Assembly: GCF_000759775.1 (NCBI RefSeq)
Contig: NZ_BBMY01000009.1
Coordinates: 1-64,000 of the forward strand
Direction: 5' to 3'
Length of the DNA stretch: 64,000 bases
Source of the DNA: Escherichia albertii NBRC 107761 = DSM 17582
GTDB lineage: Bacteria > Pseudomonadota > Gammaproteobacteria > Enterobacterales > Enterobacteriaceae
In this document: positions 46,595 to 58,699 of the stretch, piece by piece
How the letters are laid out: every line of letters starts with the position of its first letter
Numbering within the stretch: position 1 is the first letter of the stretch
Notes under the pieces: generated by a model
Databases searched by the model: none
The model's input: only the letters and a program-made list of their open reading frames with translations
What the model was told of the DNA's origin: nothing
Position numbers and translations under genes: made by a program

Positions 46595-47557
46595 GTGGCA
46601 CAACGAGATTATGTACGCCGCAGCCAACAGGCACCTTCGCGGCGAAAAAAGAGCACCTCACGGAAAAAGCAACGAAACATGCCTGCGGTTTCTCCCGCAA
46701 TGGTCGCTATTGCTGCCGCCGTCCTTGTGACCTTTATCGGTGGTCTGTACTTCATTACGCATCACAAGAAAGAAGAGTCCGAGACGCTGCAAAGCCAGAA
46801 AGTGACCGGAAACGGGTTACCGCCGAAGCCGGAAGAGCGCTGGCGCTACATTAAAGAGCTGGAAAGTCGCCAGCCTGGTGTACGCGCGCCAACGGAACCT
46901 TCTGCAGGCGGAGAAGTAAAAAACCCGGAACAACTGACCCCGGAACAACGCCAGCTTCTTGAGCAAATGCAGGCAGATATGCGTCAGCAGCCGACTCAGT
47001 TGGTTGAGGTCCCGTGGAACGAACAAACGCCGGCACAGCGTCAGCAAACGCTGCAACGCCAGCGTCAGACGCAGCAGTTTGCGGAACAACAACGTCTGGC
47101 CCAACAGCCGCGTACGACAGAGCAAAGCTGGCAGCAGCAGACGCGTACATCGCAAACCGCGCAGGTACAGTCGCAACCGCGTCAATCTAAACCGGCTTCC
47201 ACTCAGCAGCCGTATCAAGATCTGCTGCAAACGCCTGCGCACACCACCGCCTCGCAGCCGAAACAACAGCAAGCTGCGCCTGTTGCCCGCGCCGCGGACG
47301 CGCCAAAACCAACGGCAGAGAAAAAAGACGAACGCCGCTGGATGGTACAGTGCGGTTCGTTCAGAGGCGCAGAACAGGCAGAGACGGTACGTGCTCAGCT
47401 AGCGTTTGAAGGCTTTGATTCAAAAATTACCACCAACAATGGCTGGAATCGTGTGGTCATTGGCCCGGTGAAAGGCAAAGAGAACGCAGATAGCACCCTC
47501 AACCGTTTGAAGATGGCGGGTCATACAAACTGCATTCGGCTCGCCGCCGGGGGTTGA
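46595..47557 (+). CDS. ftsN: Essential cell-division protein FtsN
   Basis: Bitopic inner-membrane protein that triggers septal peptidoglycan synthesis. GTG start; 320 residues. A basic cytoplasmic tail (1-33, RRKKSTSRKKQR) is followed by one transmembrane helix (about 34-54), a periplasmic segment with short helices around PPKPEERWRYIKELE, a long glutamine-rich linker (about 110-240) and the SPOR domain (about 243-319, RRWMVQCGSFRGAEQAETVRA) that binds denuded glycan. The linker differs in length by about one residue from K-12, as expected for a low-complexity region. Confidence 0.97.
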   Translation: MAQRDYVRRSQQAPSRRKKSTSRKKQRNMPAVSPAMVAIAAAVLVTFIGGLYFITHHKKEESETLQSQKVTGNGLPPKPEERWRYIKELESRQPGVRAPTEPSAGGEVKNPEQLTPEQRQLLEQMQADMRQQPTQLVEVPWNEQTPAQRQQTLQRQRQTQQFAEQQRLAQQPRTTEQSWQQQTRTSQTAQVQSQPRQSKPASTQQPYQDLLQTPAHTTASQPKQQQAAPVARAADAPKPTAEKKDERRWMVQCGSFRGAEQAETVRAQLAFEGFDSKITTNNGWNRVVIGPVKGKENADSTLNRLKMAGHTNCIRLAAGG

Positions 47558-47580
47558 AACCCTCAAAATCTCCCCCATCT
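47553..47580 (+). promoter_or_regulatory. Heat-shock (sigma-32) promoter of hslVU
   Basis: GTTGAAA (47553-47559) and CCCCATCT (47573-47580) with a 13-base spacer match the sigma-32 consensus CTTGAAA-N(11-16)-CCCCATNT. The -35 box overlaps the ftsN stop codon. Heat-shock control of hslVU is established in E. coli. Confidence 0.9.
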
Positions 47581-47594
47581 ATACTCTCATTATG

Positions 47595-47614
47595 CCCCGC
47601 ACTATTGTGCGGGG
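47595..47614 (+). promoter_or_regulatory. 5' UTR stem-loop of hslVU mRNA
   Basis: CCCCGCAC-TATT-GTGCGGGG is a perfect 8-bp hairpin between the sigma-32 promoter and the hslV start. It lacks a proper T-run (GGTTTGG follows), so it is not a terminator. A stabilising 5' stem-loop is known in E. coli hslVU mRNA, and this is its apparent equivalent. Confidence 0.85.
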
Positions 47615-47649
47615 TTTGGATTCTGTATTCCTAACCAAGGGGTCTGCTC

Positions 47650-48180
47650 GTGACAACTATAGTAAGCGTACGCCGTAATGGCCACGTGGTAATCGCCGGT
47701 GATGGTCAGGCCACACTGGGTAACACCGTAATGAAAGGCAACGTAAAAAAAGTTCGCCGCCTGTATAACGATAAAGTAATCGCAGGCTTTGCCGGCGGCA
47801 CGGCGGATGCCTTCACGTTGTTCGAACTGTTTGAACGTAAGCTGGAAATGCATCAGGGCCATCTGGTCAAAGCCGCCGTTGAGCTGGCGAAAGACTGGCG
47901 CACCGATCGCATGTTACGCAAACTTGAAGCATTACTGGCGGTCGCGGACGAAACCGCTTCGCTCATCATCACCGGTAACGGTGACGTAGTGCAGCCAGAA
48001 AACGATCTTATTGCTATCGGCTCCGGCGGTCCTTACGCCCAGGCTGCGGCGCGTGCGTTGTTAGAAAACACAGAACTTAGCGCTCGTGAAATTGCTGAAA
48101 AGGCGTTGGATATTGCAGGCGATATTTGCATCTATACCAACCATTTCCACACCATCGAAGAATTAAGCTACAAAGCGTAA
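47650..48180 (+). CDS. hslV: ATP-dependent protease proteolytic subunit HslV (ClpQ)
   Basis: Threonine peptidase, 176 residues from a GTG start, forming a double hexamer that is gated by HslU. After removal of the initiator the catalytic threonine ([19 protein letters not shown]) is the N-terminal residue. [15 protein letters not shown] and [17 protein letters not shown] are proteasome-beta-like motifs. hslU starts nine bases later in the same operon. Confidence 0.98.
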
Positions 48181-48189
48181 GGATCTCCC

Positions 48190-49521
48190 ATGTCTGAAAT
48201 GACCCCACGCGAAATCGTCAGCGAACTGGATAAGCACATCATCGGCCAGGACAACGCCAAGCGTTCTGTGGCGATTGCACTGCGTAACCGCTGGCGCCGC
48301 ATGCAGCTCAACGAAGAGTTGCGCCATGAAGTCACCCCGAAAAATATCCTGATGATCGGCCCGACCGGCGTCGGTAAAACCGAAATCGCCCGTCGTCTGG
48401 CGAAACTGGCTAATGCGCCATTCATCAAAGTCGAAGCAACCAAATTCACCGAAGTAGGTTATGTCGGTAAGGAAGTGGATTCTATTATCCGCGATCTGAC
48501 TGACGCCGCAGTGAAAATGGTGCGTGTACAAGCCATCGAGAAAAACCGCTATCGCGCTGAAGAACTGGCAGAAGAACGTATTCTCGACGTGCTGATCCCG
48601 CCAGCTAAAAATAACTGGGGGCAGACCGAACAGCAGCAGGAACCTTCCGCTGCCCGTCAGGCATTCCGCAAAAAACTGCGCGAAGGCCAGCTCGATGACA
48701 AAGAAATCGAAATCGATCTTGCCGCCGCACCGATGGGCGTTGAAATTATGGCGCCTCCGGGAATGGAAGAGATGACCAGCCAGTTACAGTCCATGTTCCA
48801 GAACCTGGGCGGTCAGAAGCAAAAAGCGCGTAAGCTAAAAATCAAAGACGCCATGAAGCTGCTGATTGAAGAAGAAGCAGCGAAACTGGTGAACCCGGAA
48901 GAGCTGAAACAAGATGCTATCGACGCTGTTGAGCAGCACGGGATCGTGTTTATCGACGAAATCGACAAAATCTGTAAGCGCGGCGAATCCTCCGGCCCGG
49001 ATGTTTCCCGTGAAGGCGTTCAGCGCGACCTGCTACCGCTGGTAGAAGGTTGTACCGTTTCCACCAAACACGGGATGGTCAAAACCGACCACATTCTGTT
49101 TATCGCTTCTGGCGCATTCCAGATTGCGAAGCCGTCTGACCTGATCCCGGAACTGCAAGGTCGTCTGCCGATCCGCGTTGAATTGCAGGCACTGACCACC
49201 AGCGACTTCGAACGTATTCTGACCGAGCCGAATGCGTCCATCACCGTGCAGTACAAAGCGCTGATGGCGACCGAAGGCGTGAACATCGAGTTCACTGAGT
49301 CGGGTATTAAGCGCATTGCCGAAGCCGCATGGCAGGTGAACGAATCCACCGAAAACATCGGTGCACGTCGTTTACATACCGTTCTGGAGCGTTTGATGGA
49401 AGAGATTTCCTACGACGCCAGTGATTTAAGCGGTCAAACCATCACTATTGACGCAGATTATGTGAGCAAACATCTGGATGCGTTGGTGGCAGATGAAGAT
49501 CTGAGCCGTTTTATCCTATAA
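48190..49521 (+). CDS. hslU: HslU ATPase subunit (ClpY)
   Basis: AAA+ unfoldase, 443 residues, feeding substrates such as SulA into HslV. Walker A is [15 protein letters not shown] (about 57-71), and the inserted I domain covers roughly 110-240. Walker B is [11 protein letters not shown] (about 253), with sensor 2 in [12 protein letters not shown] and the HslV-activating C-terminal tail DLSRFIL. Second gene of the sigma-32 operon; a hairpin terminator follows. Confidence 0.98.
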   Translation: MSEMTPREIVSELDKHIIGQDNAKRSVAIALRNRWRRMQLNEELRHEVTPKNILMIGPTGVGKTEIARRLAKLANAPFIKVEATKFTEVGYVGKEVDSIIRDLTDAAVKMVRVQAIEKNRYRAEELAEERILDVLIPPAKNNWGQTEQQQEPSAARQAFRKKLREGQLDDKEIEIDLAAAPMGVEIMAPPGMEEMTSQLQSMFQNLGGQKQKARKLKIKDAMKLLIEEEAAKLVNPEELKQDAIDAVEQHGIVFIDEIDKICKRGESSGPDVSREGVQRDLLPLVEGCTVSTKHGMVKTDHILFIASGAFQIAKPSDLIPELQGRLPIRVELQALTTSDFERILTEPNASITVQYKALMATEGVNIEFTESGIKRIAEAAWQVNESTENIGARRLHTVLERLMEEISYDASDLSGQTITIDADYVSKHLDALVADEDLSRFIL

Positions 49522-49550
49522 TCGCGTTCAATCATTTTCATCATTGTTTG

Positions 49551-49575
49551 ATGGGGCTGAAAGGCCCCATTTTTA
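49551..49575 (+). terminator. Rho-independent terminator of hslVU
   Basis: ATGGGGC-TGAAAG-GCCCCAT followed by TTTTTA, 30 bases after the hslU stop and just before the menA start. Confidence 0.9.
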
Positions 49576-49587
49576 TTGGCGCGTAAT

Positions 49588-50514
49588 ATGACTGAACAAC
49601 AAATTAGCCGAACTCAGGCGTGGCTGGAAAGTTTACGACCTAAAACCCTCCCTCTCGCCTTTGCTGCAATTATCGTCGGGACGACACTGGCATGGTGGCA
49701 AGGTCACTTCGATCCGCTGGTCGCTCTTCTGGCGTTAATCACCGCAGGATTGCTGCAAATTCTCTCTAACCTCGCCAATGATTACGGCGATGCCGTTAAA
49801 GGCAGCGACAAACCTGACCGTATTGGGCCGTTACGCGGCATGCAAAAAGGCGTCATTACTCAACAGCAAATGAAACGTGCGCTCATTATCACCGTGGCGC
49901 TGATCTGCCTCTCAGGGCTGGCGCTGGTGGTGGTGGCATGTCACACGTTAACCGATTTTGTCGGCTTCCTGATTCTGGGTGGACTGTCGATCATCGCCGC
50001 AATCACCTATACCGTAGGCAATCGTCCTTACGGATACATAGGTTTAGGTGATATTTCCGTACTGGTATTTTTTGGTTGGCTAAGTGTAATGGGTAGCTGG
50101 TACTTACAAGCCCATACTCTGATTCCGGCGCTTTTCCTTCCGGCAACGGCTTGTGGTCTGCTGGCCACGGCAGTACTGAACATTAACAACCTGCGCGACA
50201 TCAATAGTGACCGTGAAAACGGCAAAAACACGCTGGCAGTACGCTTAGGTGAAATTAACGCCCGACGTTACCATGCCTGCCTGTTGATGGGCTCTCTGGT
50301 TTGTCTGGCGCTGTTTAATCTCTTTTCTCTGCATAGCCTGTGGGGTTGGCTGTTCCTGCTGGCGGCGCCGTTGCTGGTGAAACAAACTCGCTATGTGATG
50401 CGTGAAATGAATCCGGTGGCAATGCGCCCAATGCTGGAACGCACTGTCAAAGGCGCGTTACTGACTAACTTGCTGTTTGTTTTGGGAATATTCTTAAGCC
50501 AGTGGGTAGCATAA
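49588..50514 (+). CDS. menA: 1,4-dihydroxy-2-naphthoate octaprenyltransferase MenA
   Basis: Integral membrane UbiA-family prenyltransferase that makes demethylmenaquinone, 308 residues, about nine helices. The two aspartate-rich motifs are present: NDYGDAVKGSDKPDR (about 60-75) and NNLRDINSDRENGKNTL (about 195-211). The ATG at 49588 (MTEQQISRTQAWLES) is the K-12 start; an in-frame TTG four codons earlier is inside the terminator tail. Confidence 0.96.
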   Translation: MTEQQISRTQAWLESLRPKTLPLAFAAIIVGTTLAWWQGHFDPLVALLALITAGLLQILSNLANDYGDAVKGSDKPDRIGPLRGMQKGVITQQQMKRALIITVALICLSGLALVVVACHTLTDFVGFLILGGLSIIAAITYTVGNRPYGYIGLGDISVLVFFGWLSVMGSWYLQAHTLIPALFLPATACGLLATAVLNINNLRDINSDRENGKNTLAVRLGEINARRYHACLLMGSLVCLALFNLFSLHSLWGWLFLLAAPLLVKQTRYVMREMNPVAMRPMLERTVKGALLTNLLFVLGIFLSQWVA

Positions 50515-50606
50515 CTGACAAATATCAATTAACAATTGATGATTTTGCCAACAACCCACATAGCGCGATATACTGAAAATTCTCGCAGCAACTGAATGTT
50601 AAGCCT

Positions 50607-51092
50607 ATGAAATACGATACTTCCGAGCTTTGTGACATCTATCAGGAAGATGTCAACGTCGTGGAACCGCTGTTCTCCAACTTTGGCGGACGGGCGTCGT
50701 TTGGCGGACAAATCATCACGGTAAAATGTTTCGAGGACAACGGGTTGCTGTACGATCTGCTCGAACAGAATGGCCGTGGTCATGTCCTCGTCGTCGATGG
50801 CGGTGGTTCTGTTCGTCGCGCACTGGTCGATGCTGAGCTGGCACGTCTGGCAGTACAAAATGAATGGGAAGGAATGGTCATCTACGGCGCGGTACGTCAG
50901 GTTGATGATCTGGAAGAGCTGGACATCGGCATCCAGGCGATGGCCGCAATTCCGGTCGGCGCCGCAGGTGAAGGCGTTGGCGAAAGCGATGTCCGCGTCA
51001 ACTTTGGCGGCGTCACTTTCTTCTCCGGCGACCATCTCTATGCCGACAATACCGGAATTATTCTTTCCGAAGATCTGCTGGATATTGAATAA
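50607..51092 (+). CDS. rraA: Ribonuclease E inhibitor RraA
   Basis: 161-residue trimeric protein that binds RNase E and damps mRNA decay; its fold is that of class II aldolase-like proteins. [20 protein letters not shown] and [20 protein letters not shown] are conserved segments. The length is that of the E. coli protein. It is followed by a strong terminator and then a foreign gene absent from K-12. Confidence 0.97.
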   Translation: MKYDTSELCDIYQEDVNVVEPLFSNFGGRASFGGQIITVKCFEDNGLLYDLLEQNGRGHVLVVDGGGSVRRALVDAELARLAVQNEWEGMVIYGAVRQVDDLEELDIGIQAMAAIPVGAAGEGVGESDVRVNFGGVTFFSGDHLYADNTGIILSEDLLDIE

Positions 51093-51108
51093 CTCTCTGC
51101 CATGCGTT

Positions 51109-51138
51109 AAAAGGGGGAATTAAATTCCCCCTTTTTTA
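51109..51138 (+). terminator. Rho-independent terminator of rraA
   Basis: AAAAGGGGGAATT pairs with AATTCCCCCTTTT in a nearly perfect hairpin with a T-run, 17 bases after the rraA stop. Confidence 0.92.
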
Positions 51139-51352
51139 TATACTAAATACTTATAACAACTATTATGTTCCTTTGTTCGATTCATTTTAAACATCAATGT
51201 TTCACATCTAACAATATAAATTAATTATCGACACCCAATCCCCAAAAAACAATATAACATCGGAAATTAAGTTATATGGTAAATTAACTATTCCGGGAAT
51301 ATCGATATGAATTATCGGTAGTAGAGAGCACATTATATAATAAGGGATTGAT
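51139..51352 (+). promoter_or_regulatory. AT-rich region upstream of the inserted membrane-protein gene
   Basis: About 210 bases of very A/T-rich DNA beginning right after the rraA terminator. TTATATGG and ATTATATAATAAGGG (51333-51347) hold TATAAT-like words; the latter overlaps the AAGGGA ribosome-binding site of the gene at 51353. CCGGGAATATCGATATGAATTATCGG (51294-51319) contains an imperfect inverted repeat. The abrupt change in composition suggests the left end of an insertion. Confidence 0.4.
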
Positions 51353-52069
51353 ATGAGATACGTTATCTTATTAATACTATGGATAATAACTGTTTTTCTT
51401 AGTCATCTTCAGCACAGCAACCTACTGTCTGGAGATCCTGGCATGGTTGGAGAGTATATCGGTTCAGTCGTTCTTGGGCCGCTATTACTCCCGGTGCTTG
51501 TATCTGGGATCCTGTGCGCATTCACTAAAAAAACGCGTAACTTCGCCAGTTTTACTCGCGGGTGCTGCTGGGTATTGGGAGTGCTGCTTTTATCCAATAT
51601 CGGCAATATGTTTCGTATGTTCACCCCGTGGCAATATACATTTCAGAATGCTGCAATTTCCGTGACTGTCCCGAACAGACACTGGAATACGGTTTCCATT
51701 AGTACTGATAAGACCATTGATATAAGAAGTGAAGATAATAGCGTCTTTATCTCTGCTTTCCGCCTGCCCGCAGGGCGTAGCGCCGATGACTCGCTGGAAG
51801 AGTTAAAGAATATGCAGAGAGACAATCTCAAGGATCAATACAATGAAAAAACCTTCCAGTTTCATGATTGTAATGCCAAACATTTCACCTGCAAATATCA
51901 GGATGTGCTAATAACTTTTGATGGTCAGCAGAAGAGAACTATCAGCATTTATCTTGAAGATACCCCCAGGGCTGTGGGGCTCATTGCATTAATGGAGCCA
52001 GACACGTCAGAGAAATATCGCCAGCAAGCAATGGAGATTATGCTGTCTGCCCAAAATACCCGGAAGTAA
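51353..52069 (+). CDS. Unrecognised inner-membrane protein with a C-terminal soluble domain
   Basis: 238-residue protein that I do not recognise. Three hydrophobic segments are visible (about 1-18, 35-58 and 69-88), followed by a soluble beta-rich domain of 150 residues (AISVTVPNRHWNTVSIS ... FHDCNAKHFTCKYQDVLITFDG ... TISIYLEDTPRAVGLIAL) containing two cysteines that could pair (C164, C170 by my count), which favours a periplasmic location. A good AAGGGA ribosome-binding site precedes the ATG. Its A/T-rich codon use and the rraA-zapB adjacency known from K-12 indicate an inserted, probably transferred gene. It converges with zapB. No function is proposed. Confidence 0.8.
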   Translation: MRYVILLILWIITVFLSHLQHSNLLSGDPGMVGEYIGSVVLGPLLLPVLVSGILCAFTKKTRNFASFTRGCCWVLGVLLLSNIGNMFRMFTPWQYTFQNAAISVTVPNRHWNTVSISTDKTIDIRSEDNSVFISAFRLPAGRSADDSLEELKNMQRDNLKDQYNEKTFQFHDCNAKHFTCKYQDVLITFDGQQKRTISIYLEDTPRAVGLIALMEPDTSEKYRQQAMEIMLSAQNTRK

Positions 52070-52075
52070 AAAATA

Positions 52076-52093
52076 AGGCGCCTTGCGGCGCCT
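52076..52093 (-). terminator. Terminator of zapB
   Basis: AGGCGCC-TTGC-GGCGCCT is a perfect 7-bp hairpin. Read on the minus strand it is followed by TTATTTTTT, a proper T-run for zapB, and it may also stop transcription from the convergent gene at 51353. Confidence 0.85.
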
Positions 52094-52107
52094 CAGTGTG
52101 AAAGAGA

Positions 52108-55154
<3,047 letters not shown>

Positions 55155-55187
55155 TGTCAGGCACCAGAGCTGATTGCCTGATGCAGA

Positions 55188-55231
55188 TCGCCTGATGCGA
55201 CGCTGACGCGTCTTACCTGGCCTACGAGGCG
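55188..55231. repeat. REP unit downstream of glpK
   Basis: GCCTGATGCGACGCTGACGCGTCTTACCTGGCC has REP-type symmetry, with a partial second unit (GGCGGATACATATCCGGC) just after it. It lies between glpK and glpX and may set relative message stability in the operon. Confidence 0.7.
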
Positions 55232-55351
55232 GATACATATCCGGCATCATGCAGGCGCTGAAACCGTGCGGGGGCAACCCCGCACACATCAATAATCCCT
55301 CCTTTCCCCTGTGCTACACTTCGCGCCATTCCTTACTGCTTAGAGTTTGCT

Positions 55352-56362
55352 ATGAGACGAGAACTTGCCATCGAATTTTCCCGCGTCACCGAATCTGCGG
55401 CGCTGGCCGGCTACAAATGGTTAGGACGCGGCGATAAAAACACCGCTGACGGCGCGGCGGTTAACGCCATGCGTATTATGCTCAACCAGGTCAACATTGA
55501 CGGTACTATCGTCATTGGCGAAGGTGAAATCGACGAAGCGCCAATGCTCTACATTGGTGAAAAGGTCGGGACAGGCCACGGCGATGCGGTAGATATTGCC
55601 GTTGATCCGATTGAAGGCACGCGCATGACGGCGATGGGCCAGGCAAATGCGCTGGCGGTGCTGGCGGTGGGGGATAAAGGCTGCTTCCTCAATGCGCCGG
55701 ATATGTATATGGAAAAGCTGATCGTCGGGCCAGGAGCGAAAGGCGCCATTGACCTGAATCTGCCGCTGGCAGATAACCTGCGCAACGTTGCGACAGCGCT
55801 CGGCAAACCATTAAGCGAACTGACGGTAACGATTCTGGCGAAACCACGTCATGACGCGGTAATCGCCCAAATGCAACAACTTGGCGTGCGTGTGTTTGCT
55901 ATTCCTGATGGTGACGTTGCCGCCTCAATTCTCACCTGTATGCCGGATAGTGAAGTAGATATGCTGTACGGTATTGGCGGCGCGCCGGAAGGCGTAGTTT
56001 CCGCGGCAGTGATCCGCGCGTTAGATGGCGATATGAATGGTCGTCTGCTGGCGCGTCATGACGTCAAAGGCGACAACGAAGAGAATCGCCGTATTGGCGA
56101 GGGAGAGCTGGCGCGTTGTACAGCAATGGGTATCGAAGCCGGTAAAGTGCTGCGTCTGGGTGATATGGCGCGCAGCGATAACGTTATTTTCTCCGCAACC
56201 GGCATCACCAAGGGTGATCTGCTGGAAGGTATTAGCCGTAAAGGCAATATCGCCACCACTGAGACGCTGCTGATTCGCGGTAAGTCACGCACTATTCGCC
56301 GCATTCAGTCGATTCACTATCTGGATCGCAAAGACCCGGAAATGCAGGTGCACATCCTCTGA
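55352..56362 (+). CDS. glpX: Fructose-1,6-bisphosphatase class II GlpX
   Basis: Mn-dependent phosphatase of gluconeogenesis, 336 residues. The lithium-sensitive phosphatase-family motifs are GEGEIDEAPMLYIG (about 57-70) and VDPIEGTRMTAMG (about 83-96), which hold the metal ligands. YGIGGAPEGVVSAAVIRAL is also typical. Third gene of the glp operon; it allows hexose phosphates to be made during growth on glycerol. A terminator follows. Confidence 0.98.
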   Translation: MRRELAIEFSRVTESAALAGYKWLGRGDKNTADGAAVNAMRIMLNQVNIDGTIVIGEGEIDEAPMLYIGEKVGTGHGDAVDIAVDPIEGTRMTAMGQANALAVLAVGDKGCFLNAPDMYMEKLIVGPGAKGAIDLNLPLADNLRNVATALGKPLSELTVTILAKPRHDAVIAQMQQLGVRVFAIPDGDVAASILTCMPDSEVDMLYGIGGAPEGVVSAAVIRALDGDMNGRLLARHDVKGDNEENRRIGEGELARCTAMGIEAGKVLRLGDMARSDNVIFSATGITKGDLLEGISRKGNIATTETLLIRGKSRTIRRIQSIHYLDRKDPEMQVHIL

Positions 56363-56382
56363 CCGATTTGATCGATTGAGCC

Positions 56383-56411
56383 TTCCAGTCCTTCGGGACT
56401 GGAATTTTTTT
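56383..56411 (+). terminator. Rho-independent terminator of glpFKX
   Basis: TTCCAGTCC-TTC-GGGACTGGAA with a following T-run, 20 bases after the glpX stop. Confidence 0.92.
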
Positions 56412-56458
56412 GTTCGGAGAACGAAGATAAGGTCAGTCAATCAAAACAGGAGAAAAAC

Positions 56459-57205
56459 ATGGCTGATTGGGTAACAGGCAAAGTTACTAAAGTGCAGAAC
56501 TGGACCGACGCCCTGTTTAGTCTCACCGTTCACGCCCCCGTGCATCCGTTTACTGCCGGGCAATTCACCAAACTTGGCCTTGATATTGACGGCGAGCGTA
56601 TTCAGCGCGCCTACTCCTATGTTAACTCGCCAGACAATCCCGATCTGGAGTTTTACCTGGTAACCGTTCCCGATGGCAAATTAAGTCCACGACTGGCGGC
56701 GCTAAAACCGGGTGACGAAGTACACGTTGTTAGCGAAGCGGCAGGATTCTTTGTACTGGATGAAGTGCCGAATAGTGAAACACTGTGGATGCTGGCGACG
56801 GGGACGGCGATTGGCCCCTATTTGTCTATTCTGCAACTGGGCAAAGATTTAGATCGCTTCAAAAATCTGGTACTGGTTCACGCTACGCGTTATGCCGCGG
56901 ACTTAAGCTATCTGCCGCTAATGCGGGAACTGGAAAAACGTTATGAAGGGAAACTACGTATTCAAACGGTAGTCAGTCGGGAAACCGCAGAAGGGTCGCT
57001 TACCGGGCGGATACCGACGTTGATTGAAAGCGGCGCACTGGAAAATGCCGTTGGCCTGCCGATGAACAAAGAGACCAGCCATGTAATGCTGTGCGGTAAT
57101 CCACAGATGGTGCGGGACACCCAGCAACTGCTGAAAGAGACCCGGCAGATGACGAAGCATTTACGTCGTCGACCGGGTCACATGACAGCGGAGCATTATT
57201 GGTAA
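56459..57205 (+). CDS. fpr: Ferredoxin/flavodoxin-NADP+ reductase Fpr
   Basis: FAD enzyme of 248 residues that reduces flavodoxin and ferredoxin with NADPH, supporting radical-SAM enzymes and Fe-S metabolism. The FAD-binding RAYSYVNSP (about 50-58) and the NADP-binding LWMLATGTAIGPYLSIL are visible, and the protein ends ...TAEHYW, with the C-terminal tryptophan stacking on FAD. It belongs to the SoxRS regulon in E. coli; the short upstream region (56412-56458) would hold the site. Tail-to-tail with uspD. Confidence 0.97.
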   Translation: MADWVTGKVTKVQNWTDALFSLTVHAPVHPFTAGQFTKLGLDIDGERIQRAYSYVNSPDNPDLEFYLVTVPDGKLSPRLAALKPGDEVHVVSEAAGFFVLDEVPNSETLWMLATGTAIGPYLSILQLGKDLDRFKNLVLVHATRYAADLSYLPLMRELEKRYEGKLRIQTVVSRETAEGSLTGRIPTLIESGALENAVGLPMNKETSHVMLCGNPQMVRDTQQLLKETRQMTKHLRRRPGHMTAEHYW

Positions 57206-57209
57206 GCAG

Positions 57210-57638
57210 TTACTTGTCGATAAACGGCACGATTAGCAAATCTGCCGTCGACTTGTTGATAACGCCGCGATAAGCAGGCATCAGGCGATTGATAAATGAG
57301 TGGTGATGACCACAAACAAGGAGGTCACACTGCTCTTTTTGCATGATATCCAGCAGTGTTTCCGGCATTTCCCCACGCTCAATACGCAGTTTCGTCTTCG
57401 GCCACTGAATATTCTTAGTCAGCTTATACAGTTTGTTATCAGACTTATCTTTCAACAGTTGAAGAATATCTTCTGTCGCAGGGAAATAGATGCCCGGATA
57501 AAACTCACTTAAGTCATCATCAATATGAATTAACGTCAGGTGAGCGTCATTATGTCTGGCGAGCTCCAGAGCTTTGTTCACCAGTAAGGCATCTTCTTCA
57601 TTCCCGGAAATTGCCACGCCAATATGTTTATAAGCCAT
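57210..57638 (-). CDS. uspD: Universal stress protein UspD
   Basis: 142-residue single-domain UspA-family protein ([20 protein letters not shown] ... [18 protein letters not shown] ... [10 protein letters not shown]). It is linked to stationary phase and oxidative or UV stress tolerance. The ATG at 57638 is chosen because it matches the conserved start; four extra codons upstream overlap the yiiS end. Eleven bases after yiiS, so probably an operon. Confidence 0.95.
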   Translation of the reverse strand: MAYKHIGVAISGNEEDALLVNKALELARHNDAHLTLIHIDDDLSEFYPGIYFPATEDILQLLKDKSDNKLYKLTKNIQWPKTKLRIERGEMPETLLDIMQKEQCDLLVCGHHHSFINRLMPAYRGVINKSTADLLIVPFIDK

Positions 57639-57649
57639 GTTTAACTCCA

Positions 57650-57949
57650 TTAACCAAGTGAACGCAGGGATAGCTCAAAAATAATCATCTCGGCCTGACA
57701 TGAGAAGGTGAAAGCCGCATCAAGCTCGACTTGCCCCTCCAGATCCTTAATCTTGTAGGCCACGCTGGCCCCTTCATCCGCAGAGGATGCAGTGGCGGCA
57801 AGCTCTTTCAGTTTCGTCATAAAGGATTCTGCTTCTTCGCGAGTGGCGAAAAAGCGCGACAGCTTGCTGGTACAGTTGTCGTTATCAATAACGGTACCGA
57901 TATCAATCGCACATCCTTTAGTACTGCATTTATCTACGACATCTTTCAT
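57650..57949 (-). CDS. yiiS: Conserved protein YiiS (YciN/YiiS family)
   Basis: Small acidic cytoplasmic protein of 99 residues and unknown function. Start chosen at 57949 ([18 protein letters not shown]), which follows an AGGTG box; upstream codons are not conserved. A cysteine-containing N-terminus (C8, C13, C26) precedes an alpha/beta body. First gene of yiiS-uspD, suggesting a stress role by association only. Confidence 0.93.
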   Translation of the reverse strand: MKDVVDKCSTKGCAIDIGTVIDNDNCTSKLSRFFATREEAESFMTKLKELAATASSADEGASVAYKIKDLEGQVELDAAFTFSCQAEMIIFELSLRSLG

Positions 57950-58090
57950 AGGGCACCTCTGTATATTCGCCTCTCTGTCGATTGCCACTTAAGAATAATG
58001 CGCCGTTAACAGAAGAACAAACAAGTAATGATCTTATGGATTACCATTTTTTTTGATATTGCTTAAGGTGAGGATATGAGAAGGATTTTC

Positions 58091-58124
58091 CGGGATCGTT
58101 ATTTTCATAAAGGAATAACGATCC
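58091..58124. terminator. Inverted repeat between yiiS and yiiR
   Basis: GGGATCGTTATT (58091-58102... ) and AATAACGATCCC flank a short TTCATAAAGG loop, a 12-bp perfect stem. It sits in the gap upstream of yiiS and downstream of yiiR, both minus-strand genes, so it most likely terminates yiiR although a clear T-run is lacking. Confidence 0.6.
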
Positions 58125-58158
58125 CGGGGGAAAATAGCAATAATAGATATATTAAAAG

Positions 58159-58599
58159 TTAATCACTTGATTTATTATCCGTTCTATACTTCACATCCTG
58201 AGTATCTTTACCGTATTTATTTGCCTCTTGTGACCCGACAAAAGCCCCAAGATCAATAAGCATCATCACCAGAATCAGTGTTGGGATAAAACGCCCCACC
58301 GCCCATTGCCATACTCCCGGCAAAATTGCCCAGTTACCTGCCAGCAGCATCCATGCCACAATCATCAAAAGCGCCCAGGCGCCAGAACGCCCACGATCGT
58401 GCAGCCGTTTAACCGTCACCGCCGCTGTTGGCCATAACAGGCACACAAGGCAAAACGCTGCGGTCTGGATATCGAGTAAATTTTTACCTGCCAGTGAAAA
58501 CAGCGCCAGCATGCCAACAAACCAGAGGCCGATCCAAATCCAGAAATCACGGCGTCCAATACGCCCTTTAAACGAGAATAACCATTGCTGTATGGTCAT
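58159..58599 (-). CDS. yiiR: Inner-membrane protein YiiR (DUF805)
   Basis: 146-residue membrane protein with four hydrophobic segments and the DUF805 signatures FKGRIGRRDFWIW near the N-terminus and TVKRLHDRGRSGAW in the middle. Function unknown. Divergent from yiiQ. The AT-rich 58010-58158 gap downstream holds GGGATCGTTATT/AATAACGATCCC (58091-58124), a strong inverted repeat that could terminate both yiiR and yiiS-side transcripts. Confidence 0.94.
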   Translation of the reverse strand: MTIQQWLFSFKGRIGRRDFWIWIGLWFVGMLALFSLAGKNLLDIQTAAFCLVCLLWPTAAVTVKRLHDRGRSGAWALLMIVAWMLLAGNWAILPGVWQWAVGRFIPTLILVMMLIDLGAFVGSQEANKYGKDTQDVKYRTDNKSSD

Positions 58600-58699
58600 G
58601 TAAGTTCCTTGGTGGTTGTCTTCTCCAGGATTCTACCCTTTTGACAAGGACGACAGATATCGTTTTAATCGAAGCCAGTCATAACAAAAGGTACTGTCG

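Noticed and set aside
47595-47614. Terminator of ftsN
   Set aside because: The hairpin lacks a T-run and lies downstream of the sigma-32 promoter, fitting the known hslVU 5' UTR stem-loop better.
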